Positions 1 to 6,941 of a stretch of DNA of 64,000 bases are shown here, in pieces; the first letter of the stretch is position 1, and each line of letters opens with the position of its first letter. A program made the position numbers and the translations under genes. The notes below the pieces were generated by a model. It was not told where the DNA came from and searched no databases. It saw only the letters and a program-made list of their open reading frames with translations. Origin of the DNA: JBDHWG01 sp046328525 (GTDB lineage Bacteria; Chloroflexota; Anaerolineae; Epilineales; JAHCIE01); assembly GCA_046328525.1 (NCBI GenBank), contig JAXLWK010000007.1, positions 186,001 to 250,000 on the forward strand, given 5' to 3'.

Positions 1-2
1 AG

Positions 3-1550
3 GGCATCCACATTGACTATGACCGGCTCGGCGAGCGCCTGGGCATCCCGGTCGTGCCGACGATTGCCACCCGCGGCGAGGGCGTCGGCGACCTGGTCGC
101 CAGCCTCCCCCACGCCACCATCCCCCACCTCCGCGTCACCTACGCTCCGACCATCGAAGCGGGGCTGGCCGCCATCGAGAGCGTGCTGCCCGGCGACCTG
201 CCGGGGCGGCGCGGGCGGGCGGTCATGCTGCTGGCCGGCGAGAGCGACGCCGCGCTCGGCCTGGCCCTCGACGCCGAGGCGCTGGCGGTGGTCGAGGGGG
301 CGCGAGAGGCAGCAAAGGCGCACTTTGGCCGCCCCCTCTCCCACGTCATCACCCAGGAGCGCTGGCAAGCCGTGACCGACATCGTCGCCGACGTGTGCCT
401 ACGCGAAGACACGGCCCACGCCTCGTGGCGGCAGCGGCTGGACGCCTGGACCGTGCATCCTGTCCTGGGCTGGCCCATCGTCCTGCTGATCGTCTACCTG
501 GTCTTCAAGTTCGTGGGCGAGTTCGGCGCGGTGACGATGGTCAACTGGGTGCAGGGGACGGTGTTCGGGCAGTGGATCAGCCCGGCGGTCACGTCGTTCC
601 TTGAGACTTATGTCCCGATTCCGCTATTACAGGACTTCCTCGTCGGCGAGTACGGCCTCGTCACCGTCGGCCTGGCCTACGGCTTCGGCATCGTCCTGCC
701 CATCGTCGCCACGTTCTTCCTGGCATTCGGCGTCCTCGAAGACTCCGGCTATCTGCCGCGCCTGGCCGTGATGGTCAACCGCGCCTTCCGCGTCATCGGC
801 CTCAACGGCAAGGCCGTCCTGCCGATGGTGCTCGGCCTGGGCTGCGTCACCATGGCGACGATGACGACGCGCATCCTCGGCACGCGCAAGGAGCGCCTCC
901 TGGCGACGCTGCTCCTCGCTCTCAGCATCCCCTGCTCGGCGCAGCTCGGCGTCATCCTGGCCCTGGTGAGCTGGCTCACGCCGGGCGCGGTGGCGATCTG
1001 GGCCGCCGTCATGCTCGGCGTGCTCCTGCTCGTCGGCTGGCTGGCGTCGCGCCTCATCCCCGGCAGCCGCTCCGACCTCATCCTGGAGCTGCCGCCGCTG
1101 CGCCTGCCGCAGCCCGACAATCTCCTGCTCAAGACCGTGATGCGCGTCGAGTGGTATCTGAAGGAAGTCGTGCCGCTGTTCCTCCTGGCAACGGCGTTCC
1201 TCTGGGTCCTGGCGCGCACCGGCGTCCTTGCCGCCATCGAGACGCTCATGTCGCCCCTCGTGGTCGGCTGGCTCGGCCTGCCGCCCCAGACGGCCAGCAT
1301 CTTCCTGCTCGGCTTCCTGCGGCGCGACTATGGCGCGGTCGGCCTGTTCGAGATGGTGCGCGGCGGGACGATGACGTCGGAGCAGGTGCTCGTCAGCCTG
1401 GTCGTGATTACCCTGTTCGTCCCGTGCGTCGCCACCGTCCTGATGATGATCAAGGAGCACGGCTGGCGGGTTGGCCTCGCCATCGTCGCGTTCGTCTTCC
1501 CGTTCGCGTTCCTGGTCGGCGGCATCGTCCATCGGATTGTGGGAGGCTAG
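3..1550 (+). CDS. feoB: Ferrous iron transporter FeoB (5' end cut by window)
   Basis: This is the Fe(II) permease of the inner membrane, driven or gated by an N-terminal GTPase-like domain. Only the last 515 codons are present; the frame is open from base 3, so the gene starts upstream. The first residues (LGIPVVPTIATRGEGVGDL) match the end of the FeoB G domain. The membrane part carries the two Gate segments with their conserved cysteines, LGLGCVTMATMTTRILGTR and LFVPCVATVLMMIKE, and many hydrophobic helices. The stop codon lies one base before the next ATG, so feoB and the FeoA-like gene are one transcription unit. The order feoB-feoA is the reverse of the Escherichia coli order. Family assignment is firm. 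Confidence 0.95.
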   Translation, partial: GIHIDYDRLGERLGIPVVPTIATRGEGVGDLVASLPHATIPHLRVTYAPTIEAGLAAIESVLPGDLPGRRGRAVMLLAGESDAALGLALDAEALAVVEGAREAAKAHFGRPLSHVITQERWQAVTDIVADVCLREDTAHASWRQRLDAWTVHPVLGWPIVLLIVYLVFKFVGEFGAVTMVNWVQGTVFGQWISPAVTSFLETYVPIPLLQDFLVGEYGLVTVGLAYGFGIVLPIVATFFLAFGVLEDSGYLPRLAVMVNRAFRVIGLNGKAVLPMVLGLGCVTMATMTTRILGTRKERLLATLLLALSIPCSAQLGVILALVSWLTPGAVAIWAAVMLGVLLLVGWLASRLIPGSRSDLILELPPLRLPQPDNLLLKTVMRVEWYLKEVVPLFLLATAFLWVLARTGVLAAIETLMSPLVVGWLGLPPQTASIFLLGFLRRDYGAVGLFEMVRGGTMTSEQVLVSLVVITLFVPCVATVLMMIKEHGWRVGLAIVAFVFPFAFLVGGIVHRIVGG

Positions 1551-1551
1551 A

Positions 1552-2004
1552 ATGCGCTGCGCCATGTGCGGCTACGAGTTCGACACCACGGACCTGGCAT
1601 GCCACGCCTCATGCCCACTCAGCCCCCACTGCGCCGTCGTGTGCTGCCCCCGCTGCGGCTACTCCACGGTGGACCCGCAGCGCTCGACGTTCCTCGGCTG
1701 GGTGCAGCGCCTCATCGGGAAGTGCGAGACGCCGGTCGAGGCGCGGGCGGACGGCGCGATTCCGCTGCTCCAGCTGCGGCCGGGTCAGGAGGCGCAGGTC
1801 GTCAGCGTCGGCGAGAGCCACCCGGAGCAGACGCTCCACCTCAGCCACTTCGGGCTACTGCCGGGCATGACCGTCCGCCTGCGCCAGACGAAGCCCGTCC
1901 CCATCGTGCGCATCGCCGAGACGGACCTGGCCCTGGACGCCTCGGTCGCGGCGGAAATCTTCGTCGCCACAAAATTCACTCGCCATTCCCTTGACAAACG
2001 CTAA
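1552..2004 (+). CDS. feoA: FeoA-domain protein with a cysteine-rich N-terminal zinc-ribbon-like module
   Basis: A 150-residue protein. The C-terminal part (about residues 60-140) is a FeoA/SH3-like domain (LRPGQEAQVVSVGES, FGLLPGMTVRLRQTKP), known in the family as a small cytosolic partner of FeoB. The first 40 residues carry eight or more cysteines and a histidine in the order CxxC, C-H-xx-C, C, CCxxC (CAMCGYEF, CHASCPLSPHC, CCPRCGY), which looks like a metal-binding ribbon. The ATG sits one base after the feoB stop, with GGGAGG just upstream inside feoB. An in-frame upstream start would overlap feoB by about 80 bases and is unlikely. The ribbon may bind Zn or Fe and sense iron; that is inference. 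Confidence 0.85.
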   Translation: MRCAMCGYEFDTTDLACHASCPLSPHCAVVCCPRCGYSTVDPQRSTFLGWVQRLIGKCETPVEARADGAIPLLQLRPGQEAQVVSVGESHPEQTLHLSHFGLLPGMTVRLRQTKPVPIVRIAETDLALDASVAAEIFVATKFTRHSLDKR

Positions 2005-2019
2005 CGTTTCGCGGATAAT
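1991..2019 (+). promoter_or_regulatory. Strong sigma-70-type promoter inside the 3' end of feoA
   Basis: TTGACA (1991-1996), a 17-bp spacer and GATAAT (2014-2019) form a near-consensus promoter. It overlaps the last codons of feoA and points away from it, towards a short leader-like RNA with no full-length gene on the same strand behind it. Confidence 0.7.
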
Positions 2020-2102
2020 ATACCCATCGTTCCAGGCACACCGACAATTTATATCGTTCGCGGATTATCCTCTGCTATCCTAAATCGCAGGAGGTGATGC
2101 TC

Positions 2103-2150
2103 ATGGAATACGCCAGTAGTACTCGGAGCATCACCGCTCGGTTCGCCTAG
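2103..2150 (+). CDS. Possible 15-residue leader peptide
   Basis: ATG follows a very strong Shine-Dalgarno (AGGAGGTGATGCTC) and opens 15 codons reading MEYASSTRSITARFA, ending in TAG. The start codon falls in the loop of the first hairpin and the C-terminal codons cover the shared pairing strand, so translation would decide which hairpin forms. There is no homology evidence. It could be a regulatory upstream ORF, a free micropeptide or chance. Confidence 0.35.
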   Translation: MEYASSTRSITARFA

Positions 2151-2174
2151 TCGGTGATGCCTCCGCGAGCACTG

Positions 2175-2206
2175 CGCCTCGGCCTCGGCCGGGGCGTTTG
2201 TGCTTT
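2175..2206 (+). terminator. Rho-independent-like terminator
   Basis: CGCCTCGGCC (2175-2184) pairs with GGCCGGGGCG (2187-2196), nearly all G-C, followed by TTTGTGCTTT. It would end both feoAB read-through and the small RNA. Confidence 0.6.
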
Positions 2207-2372
2207 AGAATGGCAACGCCAGGACACAACGGCGCAATGACGCCAAGAGACAGAAATCTTGAGCCTGTTAGCGCCTTTGCGTTTCCTTCCTCTTCGTACC
2301 CTCCAGCAGGGGCGCGTCCCCGTCCCGCTTTTTCCGTGTATTCCGTGTCTTCCGTGGTCACCTCTTGGCGCC
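2207..2372. repeat. Dispersed intergenic repeat tract (CACGGAA/GACGCCAAG type)
   Basis: This gene-free stretch holds a block resembling GGCGCAATGACGCCAAGAG (about 2204-2291) and a block of TTCCGTGT units (2331-2358). Its reverse strand reads like the spurious peptides VTTEDTEYTEK and LCPGVAIL, which I know from many environmental bacterial genomes as products of non-coding dispersed repeats. I annotate it as repeat, not gene. Confidence 0.55.
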
Positions 2373-2389
2373 CGTCTGAAGGGTCGCGA

Positions 2390-3658
2390 TCACCCGATGG
2401 ATGCTGCGCTTTCCTCCACTGGCGCCCCATGCTCGCGCAGGCCGCGCACCGGCGAGAACACCAGCCACAGCACCGACAGCATCGAGCCGGACATCGCCAG
2501 CAGCAGCGCCGTCCGCATCCCAATGCGCTCGGCCAGCAGCCCGGCGATCAGCGACCCCACCAGTGTCATCCCGCCCAGCACGACGTTGACGCTCGCCGTC
2601 GCCCGCCCCAGCAGCTTGTCCGGCACAATCGTCTGCCGCAGGCTGATGGCGACGATGAGGTAGATCGTCAGCAGGCCGTCGCCGAAAAGCTGCGCCGCCG
2701 CCAGGAGCGGCACGGCATACGTCGTCAGCCAGCCCGCGAGCGGCACGCACAGCCCGAACACCCCGCCGGCCAGCAGCGTCCACATCATCGCCGGCCCCTG
2801 GCCGAGCCGCCGCACTGTCGGCCCCACCAGCAGCGCCCCAATCAGCGCCCCCACCCCGCCCAGCCCAATCAGGAAGCCGAGCGGCCCCGGCTGAATCCCC
2901 AGGTCGCGGATGGCGAACAGGCTGTAGAGCGTGCCGAAGAACGCGCCGAAAAAGGCCCGCGTCGCCCCGGAGCCGAGGAGCGCCCGCAGCGTCGGGTCAT
3001 GCACCGTTACCGCGATGCCCTCGCGGATCTCGCGCACCAGGTTCGGCTCCTCGGTCGGCGCGCGGGGCGGCTCGGTCACGCGGATCATCCACACGCTCAC
3101 CGCCGACACGACGAACGACAGGGCGTCGAACAGGATGGCGATGGGCGCGGTCAGGAGCTGGATGAGGACACCGGCCAGCGGCGGCCCCCCCACCTCGGCG
3201 ACGGCGCTGCTCGCGCCGAGCTTGCTGTTCCCCTCCACCAGCTCATCGCGCCCCACTAGCGACGGCAGGAACGAGCGGTACGCCACGTCGAAGAAGACGG
3301 TCAGCACCCCGACGAGGGCCGCGACGATGTACACCTGGGGCATGCCCAGGATGCCGAACAGCGCGGCCAGCGGAACCGTCGCCAGCACCAGGGCGCGGCC
3401 CACATCGCTCGCAATCAAGATGGGGCGGCGCGGCAGGCGGTCCACCCACGCCCCGGCCAGCAACCCGACGACGAGCATCGGCGCGGTCGCCACCGCCGCG
3501 AGGACGCCCATCTGCACCGGCGACGCGCCGAGCGTCAGCACCGCCGTCAGGGGCAGCCCCTCCCGCGTAATGCGCGACCCGAACTCCGACACCGTCTGCC
3601 CGACCCATAGCTTGCCAAATTCTTTGTTGAGCCACAGCCCCGTCAGCCTCAGATTCAT
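2390..3658 (-). CDS. MFS transporter (MFS_3, EntS-like exporter family)
   Basis: A 422-residue protein with about twelve hydrophobic segments. It shows the MFS_3 signature of an N-terminal NKEFGKLWVGQTVSEFGS motif and the loop GAWVDRLPRRPILIASD between helices 2 and 3, as in putative drug or siderophore exporters related to EntS. The substrate is unknown; the location next to feoAB would fit a siderophore but proves nothing. The start at MNLRLTGLW has GAGGGG upstream; an in-frame longer start would run through the upstream repeat. The first 17 codons and the upstream region are duplicated about 1 kb away, around vapBC. Confidence 0.85.
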   Translation of the reverse strand: MNLRLTGLWLNKEFGKLWVGQTVSEFGSRITREGLPLTAVLTLGASPVQMGVLAAVATAPMLVVGLLAGAWVDRLPRRPILIASDVGRALVLATVPLAALFGILGMPQVYIVAALVGVLTVFFDVAYRSFLPSLVGRDELVEGNSKLGASSAVAEVGGPPLAGVLIQLLTAPIAILFDALSFVVSAVSVWMIRVTEPPRAPTEEPNLVREIREGIAVTVHDPTLRALLGSGATRAFFGAFFGTLYSLFAIRDLGIQPGPLGFLIGLGGVGALIGALLVGPTVRRLGQGPAMMWTLLAGGVFGLCVPLAGWLTTYAVPLLAAAQLFGDGLLTIYLIVAISLRQTIVPDKLLGRATASVNVVLGGMTLVGSLIAGLLAERIGMRTALLLAMSGSMLSVLWLVFSPVRGLREHGAPVEESAASIG

Positions 3659-3741
3659 CCCCTCGCCCCCCATCAGAGGTCTCGACAACGGAGCAATTCT
3701 ACCGGGAATTGCAGCAGCGCGCATCCGACGGATGGGGGATA
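3609..3741. repeat. 133-bp direct repeat, copy A (MFS 5' end plus upstream region)
   Basis: This segment holds the first codons of the MFS gene and about 80 bp upstream. It recurs in the same orientation and at equal length at 4637-4769, with only about five differences. It contains two nested palindromes, GCAATTC-6-GAATTGC (3694-3713) and CATCC-GAC-GGATG (3722-3734), and a minus-strand TAGAAT that could be a -10 box. The 107 bp from 3742 to 3848 hold nothing I recognise. Confidence 0.85.
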
Positions 3742-3848
3742 GCCAGCGAACGATGTGTTGACTCGGGCACAACCCGCAACATTTCGACGTTGGGATTCGA
3801 GGAATGACGGCAATCGAATCTCGTAGAGGGGCGGGCGACGTCGTGGAC

Positions 3849-4268
3849 TTACAGCCGACCGAGAACCGTGGCGGGGGTCAGACGCCCACGATCTGTCCGA
3901 TCGAAGTGGGCGTCGAAGCTGATCAACCCGGCATTCTCCCGTAAAGCAACGACGTACTGATAGCCGTCGTCGAAATCCAGGTTGAACGCTTCCATGGCCG
4001 CCACCACGTCTGCCATCGCAGGTGGCGGCAGGCCAATGAGCGCGACCCCGCCATCGAGCAAAACGTCCTGGACGAACGCCACAAAAACGGCATGACGGCG
4101 CAGCCGGTGCAGAATCACGCCGAGCGAATGCAGCGTGAAATCAGTCAACAGCACTTGGTCGAGTGGCAGGCGGTCGAGCAGCTCGCCTACTGCCGCCGAT
4201 TGTTCCTGGCCCAGCAGGCGCTCGAGCCAGATGTTCGTGTCGAGGGGATACACTATTCCGATCTCCAC
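3849..4268 (-). CDS. vapC: PIN-domain toxin, VapC-like
   Basis: A 139-residue PIN-fold ribonuclease-type toxin. The acidic positions are visible in YPLDTNIWLE near the N-terminus, LDFDDGYQYVVA and SFDAHFDRTDRGRL near the C-terminus. The usual central glutamate is not obvious (TDFTLHSLGVIL), so activity is not certain. It overlaps the upstream antitoxin gene by 16 bases, the usual vapBC arrangement with translational coupling. It is expected to cleave RNA when free of its antitoxin. The module lies between two copies of a 133-bp direct repeat. Confidence 0.85.
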   Translation of the reverse strand: MEIGIVYPLDTNIWLERLLGQEQSAAVGELLDRLPLDQVLLTDFTLHSLGVILHRLRRHAVFVAFVQDVLLDGGVALIGLPPPAMADVVAAMEAFNLDFDDGYQYVVALRENAGLISFDAHFDRTDRGRLTPATVLGRL

Positions 4269-4465
4269 TCCGTGGCACGGTGCTGCAAATCAACGGCCGA
4301 GAGCGACGGGTCAACGCCTTTGAGCGCTTCGGCCCAATCCTGTCGGAGACGACGACCGCTCGTGCGGGCATGCTTAGCCAGCAGGAACTCGACAAAGTCG
4401 CTGACCTCAGCCCGTAGGTCAGGCGGCAACTCCTGGATCAATTCTTCAAGCGATCGGGCAGCCAT
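4253..4465 (-). CDS. vapB: VapB-like antitoxin (DUF2281 type)
   Basis: A 70-residue protein with the SLEELIQELPPDLRAEVSDF segment typical of DUF2281/VapB-like antitoxins, followed by a basic and then variable C-terminal tail that would wrap the toxin. It is transcribed leftwards and overlaps vapC by 16 bases. The promoter directly upstream is well formed. Such antitoxins usually repress their own operon. Confidence 0.8.
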   Translation of the reverse strand: MAARSLEELIQELPPDLRAEVSDFVEFLLAKHARTSGRRLRQDWAEALKGVDPSLSAVDLQHRATEWRSE

Positions 4466-4502
4466 TACATCAAGCCTCCAGGTGCAGATGAGGACAATGG
4501 AA

Positions 4503-4531
4503 TTCTATGTCTTGCCAGTGGTCGCGTCAAT
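4503..4531 (-). promoter_or_regulatory. Promoter of vapBC
   Basis: On the minus strand TTGACG (4526-4531), a 17-bp spacer and TAGAAT (4503-4508) lie about 40 bp before the antitoxin start. The remaining stretch to 4636 shows nothing else. Confidence 0.6.
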
Positions 4532-4636
4532 TGCGTTCCACGTTTTGATGTCACGTCGCGTGCGTTCACCCGTCTCATCCTTGAACTTGTAGAACCCCCT
4601 CTACCCTCACTCGAAATTGTTGTCGTCTGTTTCCAC

Positions 4637-4769
4637 AGCTTCCCAAATTCTTTGTTGAGCCACAGCCCCGTCAGCCTGAGATTCATCCCCTCGCCCCCCT
4701 ATCCGAGTCTCGACAACGGAGCAATTCTACCGGGAATTGCAGCAGCGCGCATCCGACGGATGGGGGATA
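4637..4769. repeat. 133-bp direct repeat, copy B (orphan MFS 5' end)
   Basis: It matches copy A at 3609-3741 almost base for base. On the minus strand it still encodes the first 17 or so residues of the MFS protein (MNLRLTGLWLNKEFGKLW) before the frame runs into unrelated sequence. It is therefore a stranded 5' fragment left on the far side of vapBC. Confidence 0.85.
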
Positions 4770-4802
4770 TGCGGCCGACGAGGCCCTGTACGCGCCGAAA
4801 CC

Positions 4803-5603
4803 CTACGCGGATTCGCTTGTCGCGGCGAGCCATTCGCCCATGACCTGGTTGAACCGCTCAGGCTGCTGAAGCGTTACCCAGTGGCCAGTGTCGAAGCCGA
4901 CCACCCGGCTGCCCGGCTGCGTCGCGAGCCAGTCCGTCCAGGCCGTGGCCTGGAACATGACGAGCTTGCGCTGGCCGTAGACGTAAAGCATGGGGCAGGC
5001 CGGTTTGAACGGCTGCGTCTGCCGGCTGAAGGACTGCTGGCCGCCAAACAAGGCGAGGTAGTACGGGTAATTCATCTGCGAGCGGATGAGGCGCGGGTCG
5101 AGGCGGGAGCCGAGCAAGCGCGCCATCTTGAGCGTCATCCACTCGCCCAGCCGCCCGCGGAGTTTCCACGCCAACGCGAGCCACATCTGGTAGGCGACGA
5201 CATAGACCTTGTCGCGCGTCGAGAGCGCGTGCAGCAGTGTGTGCGCGTCGCCGATGTCCACGCCGACGATGCGCGCGACGAGGGCGGGGTTGCGCATGGT
5301 GAACTCGTAGCCGTACATGCAGCCCCAGTCGTGCAGCAGAAGTGTCATCTTCTTCTGGGGACTGAGATGGAGCACCACCTGTCGGATGAAGCCGGTCACT
5401 TCGTCCACCGTGTAGAGTCGGCGCGGCTGCGTTGCGTCGAACCCGGGGAGAGTGAAGCGGATGCAGCGGTAGTTCGCCTTCAGGTACTCGACCTGCGCGT
5501 CCCACAGCCGGTACGTGTCCGGCCAGCCGTGAACCATTACGATGGGTTCTGCGTCCGCCTCGCCTTCGACATGCACGTCTATGCCGGCGATGTTGATGAT
5601 CAT
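4803..5603 (-). CDS. Alpha/beta hydrolase, epoxide hydrolase/haloalkane dehalogenase-like
   Basis: A 266-residue alpha/beta-hydrolase fold protein. It has the oxyanion motif HGWPDTYRLWDAQ, a nucleophile elbow LLLHDWGCMYGYEF with aspartate rather than serine as nucleophile, and a late GHWVTLQQPERFNQ carrying the catalytic histidine. Aspartate at the elbow is the mark of epoxide hydrolases and haloalkane dehalogenases, so hydrolysis through an ester intermediate is expected; the substrate is unknown. I chose ATG at 5603 because GGGGAG stands ten bases upstream and homology-like sequence begins there; the longer frame looks non-coding. Confidence 0.85.
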   Translation of the reverse strand: MIINIAGIDVHVEGEADAEPIVMVHGWPDTYRLWDAQVEYLKANYRCIRFTLPGFDATQPRRLYTVDEVTGFIRQVVLHLSPQKKMTLLLHDWGCMYGYEFTMRNPALVARIVGVDIGDAHTLLHALSTRDKVYVVAYQMWLALAWKLRGRLGEWMTLKMARLLGSRLDPRLIRSQMNYPYYLALFGGQQSFSRQTQPFKPACPMLYVYGQRKLVMFQATAWTDWLATQPGSRVVGFDTGHWVTLQQPERFNQVMGEWLAATSESA

Positions 5604-5744
5604 GGGCGTTTCGCTCCCCGTTCCGCCTGCCGCCGCAGGCTCAAAGGATAGACCGGCTGTGACATGAGTTTCTCCCGCTGGTTGTGAGTGTCGCGCCCAC
5701 CCTGGGCTTCGGCCACGCCCGGCCGCAGGATGGCGAATGAACCG

Positions 5745-5798
5745 ACGGAGCAATTTTACCGTTGATTGCCCCGGCGTGCATCCCACGGCTGGGGGAGA
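5745..5798. repeat. Third, diverged copy of the repeat core
   Basis: These 54 bp match 3688-3741 at about 43 positions, including the palindrome framework and the minus-strand (G)GTAAAATTGCTCCGT. It lies between the hydrolase and the kinase gene, without any MFS coding sequence. Around 5820-5850 there is also a short CACGAAG-type tract (TTCACGCCCTTCGTGGTCC) of the dispersed kind seen near 2350. Confidence 0.6.
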
Positions 5799-5882
5799 GG
5801 GGGCGCGCTAAGTCCGCGATTCCCTTTCACGCCCTTCGTGGTCCAAACGACCGGCCAGCCACGACGGCAAAGGAGAGCCATA

Positions 5883-6881
5883 ATGATCCCAGAGGACAAG
5901 CAGGCGGCGGTGGCGCGGGCGCTGTCGGAGGCGTTCGGCGTGACGGACGTGGAAGACATGCGGCCTTTGAGAGGCGGCCTTAGTCCGTCCCTCGTCTTCC
6001 GCATCGTCGTGCGCGGAACACCGTACCTCCTGCGCGTCGTCGTGCGCCGACAGGCGATGTACGACCCGACGCGCGAGTTCACCTGCATGCGCCTCGCCTC
6101 CGACGCCGGTATCGCGCCGCGCATCTGGTACGCGGACCTGGACGACCTGGTGCTCATCACCGACTTCGTGGCGGCGGAGCCTTACCCGACCGATGTCGCG
6201 CCGCTGGTGGCCGCAACTATCCGCCGCGTCCACGCCCTGCCGCGTTTCCCGCCCCCGGTGACGGGCAGCTACCTCGACACGATGGACGGTCTCGTGCGGC
6301 GGTTCCAGGCGGCGAACCTGCTGCCAGAGAGCGCGACCGAGGAGATGTTGCGCGGCTACGCCGAGGTGAGGCGGGTGTACCCGCGCAACGAGGGCGAGAT
6401 GGTTGCCAGCCACAACGACCTGAAGCCGCAGAACATGGTCTACGACGGGGCGCGCGTCTGGCTCGTGGATTGGGAGGCTGCGTTCCTCAATGACCCGTAT
6501 GTGGACCTGGCGGTCGCGGCGAACTTCTTTGTCAAGGACGAGGCTGGCGAAGAGGCGTATCTGCAGGCGTACTTCGGCGAGCCGGCCGGGGACTATCGCC
6601 GCGCGCGCTTCTACCTGATGGGGCAGGCCATGCACGTGTTCTACGTCGCGTTCCTGATGCTGATCGTCGCCCCGTCGGGCCTGGCGATGGGGGCGGACAC
6701 GACGGCGCCGGGCTTCCGTGACTTCCACGCGCGCCTCATCTCCGGCGAGGTGGCCCTGGTAACGCCGGAGGAGCGGCTGGCGTATGCGAAGGTTCACCTG
6801 AACGAAGCGGTGCGCGCCATGCGCACGCCACGCTTCCGGGAGGCCGTGGCCCTGGTTGGGGCCGCTCACCCCAACGGCTAA
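5883..6881 (+). CDS. Aminoglycoside/choline-type phosphotransferase family protein
   Basis: A 332-residue APH/choline-kinase fold protein. The catalytic loop is SHNDLKPQNMVYDG (Brenner-type HxD with Asn variant), followed by the metal-binding LVDWEAAFLNDPYVDLA. The N-lobe has a glycine-containing start (LRGGLSPSLVFRIVV). These enzymes phosphorylate small hydroxyl compounds; the substrate is not predictable here. ATG at 5883 has AAGGAG nine bases upstream. A diverged copy of the C-terminal 142 residues is found about 2.3 kb downstream, so the locus has been duplicated. Confidence 0.85.
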   Translation: MIPEDKQAAVARALSEAFGVTDVEDMRPLRGGLSPSLVFRIVVRGTPYLLRVVVRRQAMYDPTREFTCMRLASDAGIAPRIWYADLDDLVLITDFVAAEPYPTDVAPLVAATIRRVHALPRFPPPVTGSYLDTMDGLVRRFQAANLLPESATEEMLRGYAEVRRVYPRNEGEMVASHNDLKPQNMVYDGARVWLVDWEAAFLNDPYVDLAVAANFFVKDEAGEEAYLQAYFGEPAGDYRRARFYLMGQAMHVFYVAFLMLIVAPSGLAMGADTTAPGFRDFHARLISGEVALVTPEERLAYAKVHLNEAVRAMRTPRFREAVALVGAAHPNG

Positions 6882-6941
6882 GCAATGCGGCTGCGAGCAG
6901 CGTGCAGAAAGGTCCCCGTACATCACTGCCCGGATCGGGCG

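Larger units (their letters stand above)
2026..2206 (+). ncRNA. Candidate small RNA or leader with two mutually exclusive hairpins
   Basis: The stretch runs from the promoter above to a terminator. GGTGATGCTC (2093-2102) is perfectly complementary to GAGCATCACC (2126-2135), so the ribosome-binding site of the tiny ORF would be buried. The same GCATCACCG (2128-2136) also pairs with CGGTGATGC (2152-2160). The two hairpins cannot form together, as in attenuators and riboswitches. The next gene downstream is convergent, so the RNA appears to be free-standing. No known RNA family was recognised. Confidence 0.5.

Noticed and set aside
2198..3259. Long open frames on the plus strand opposite the MFS gene
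   Set aside because: Low-complexity Arg/His/Gln-rich translation, no ribosome-binding site; the minus strand carries a clear transporter.
4641..4686. Minus-strand mini-gene beginning MNLRLTGLW
   Set aside because: It is only the duplicated 5' end of the MFS gene running into unrelated sequence, so it is listed as a repeat.
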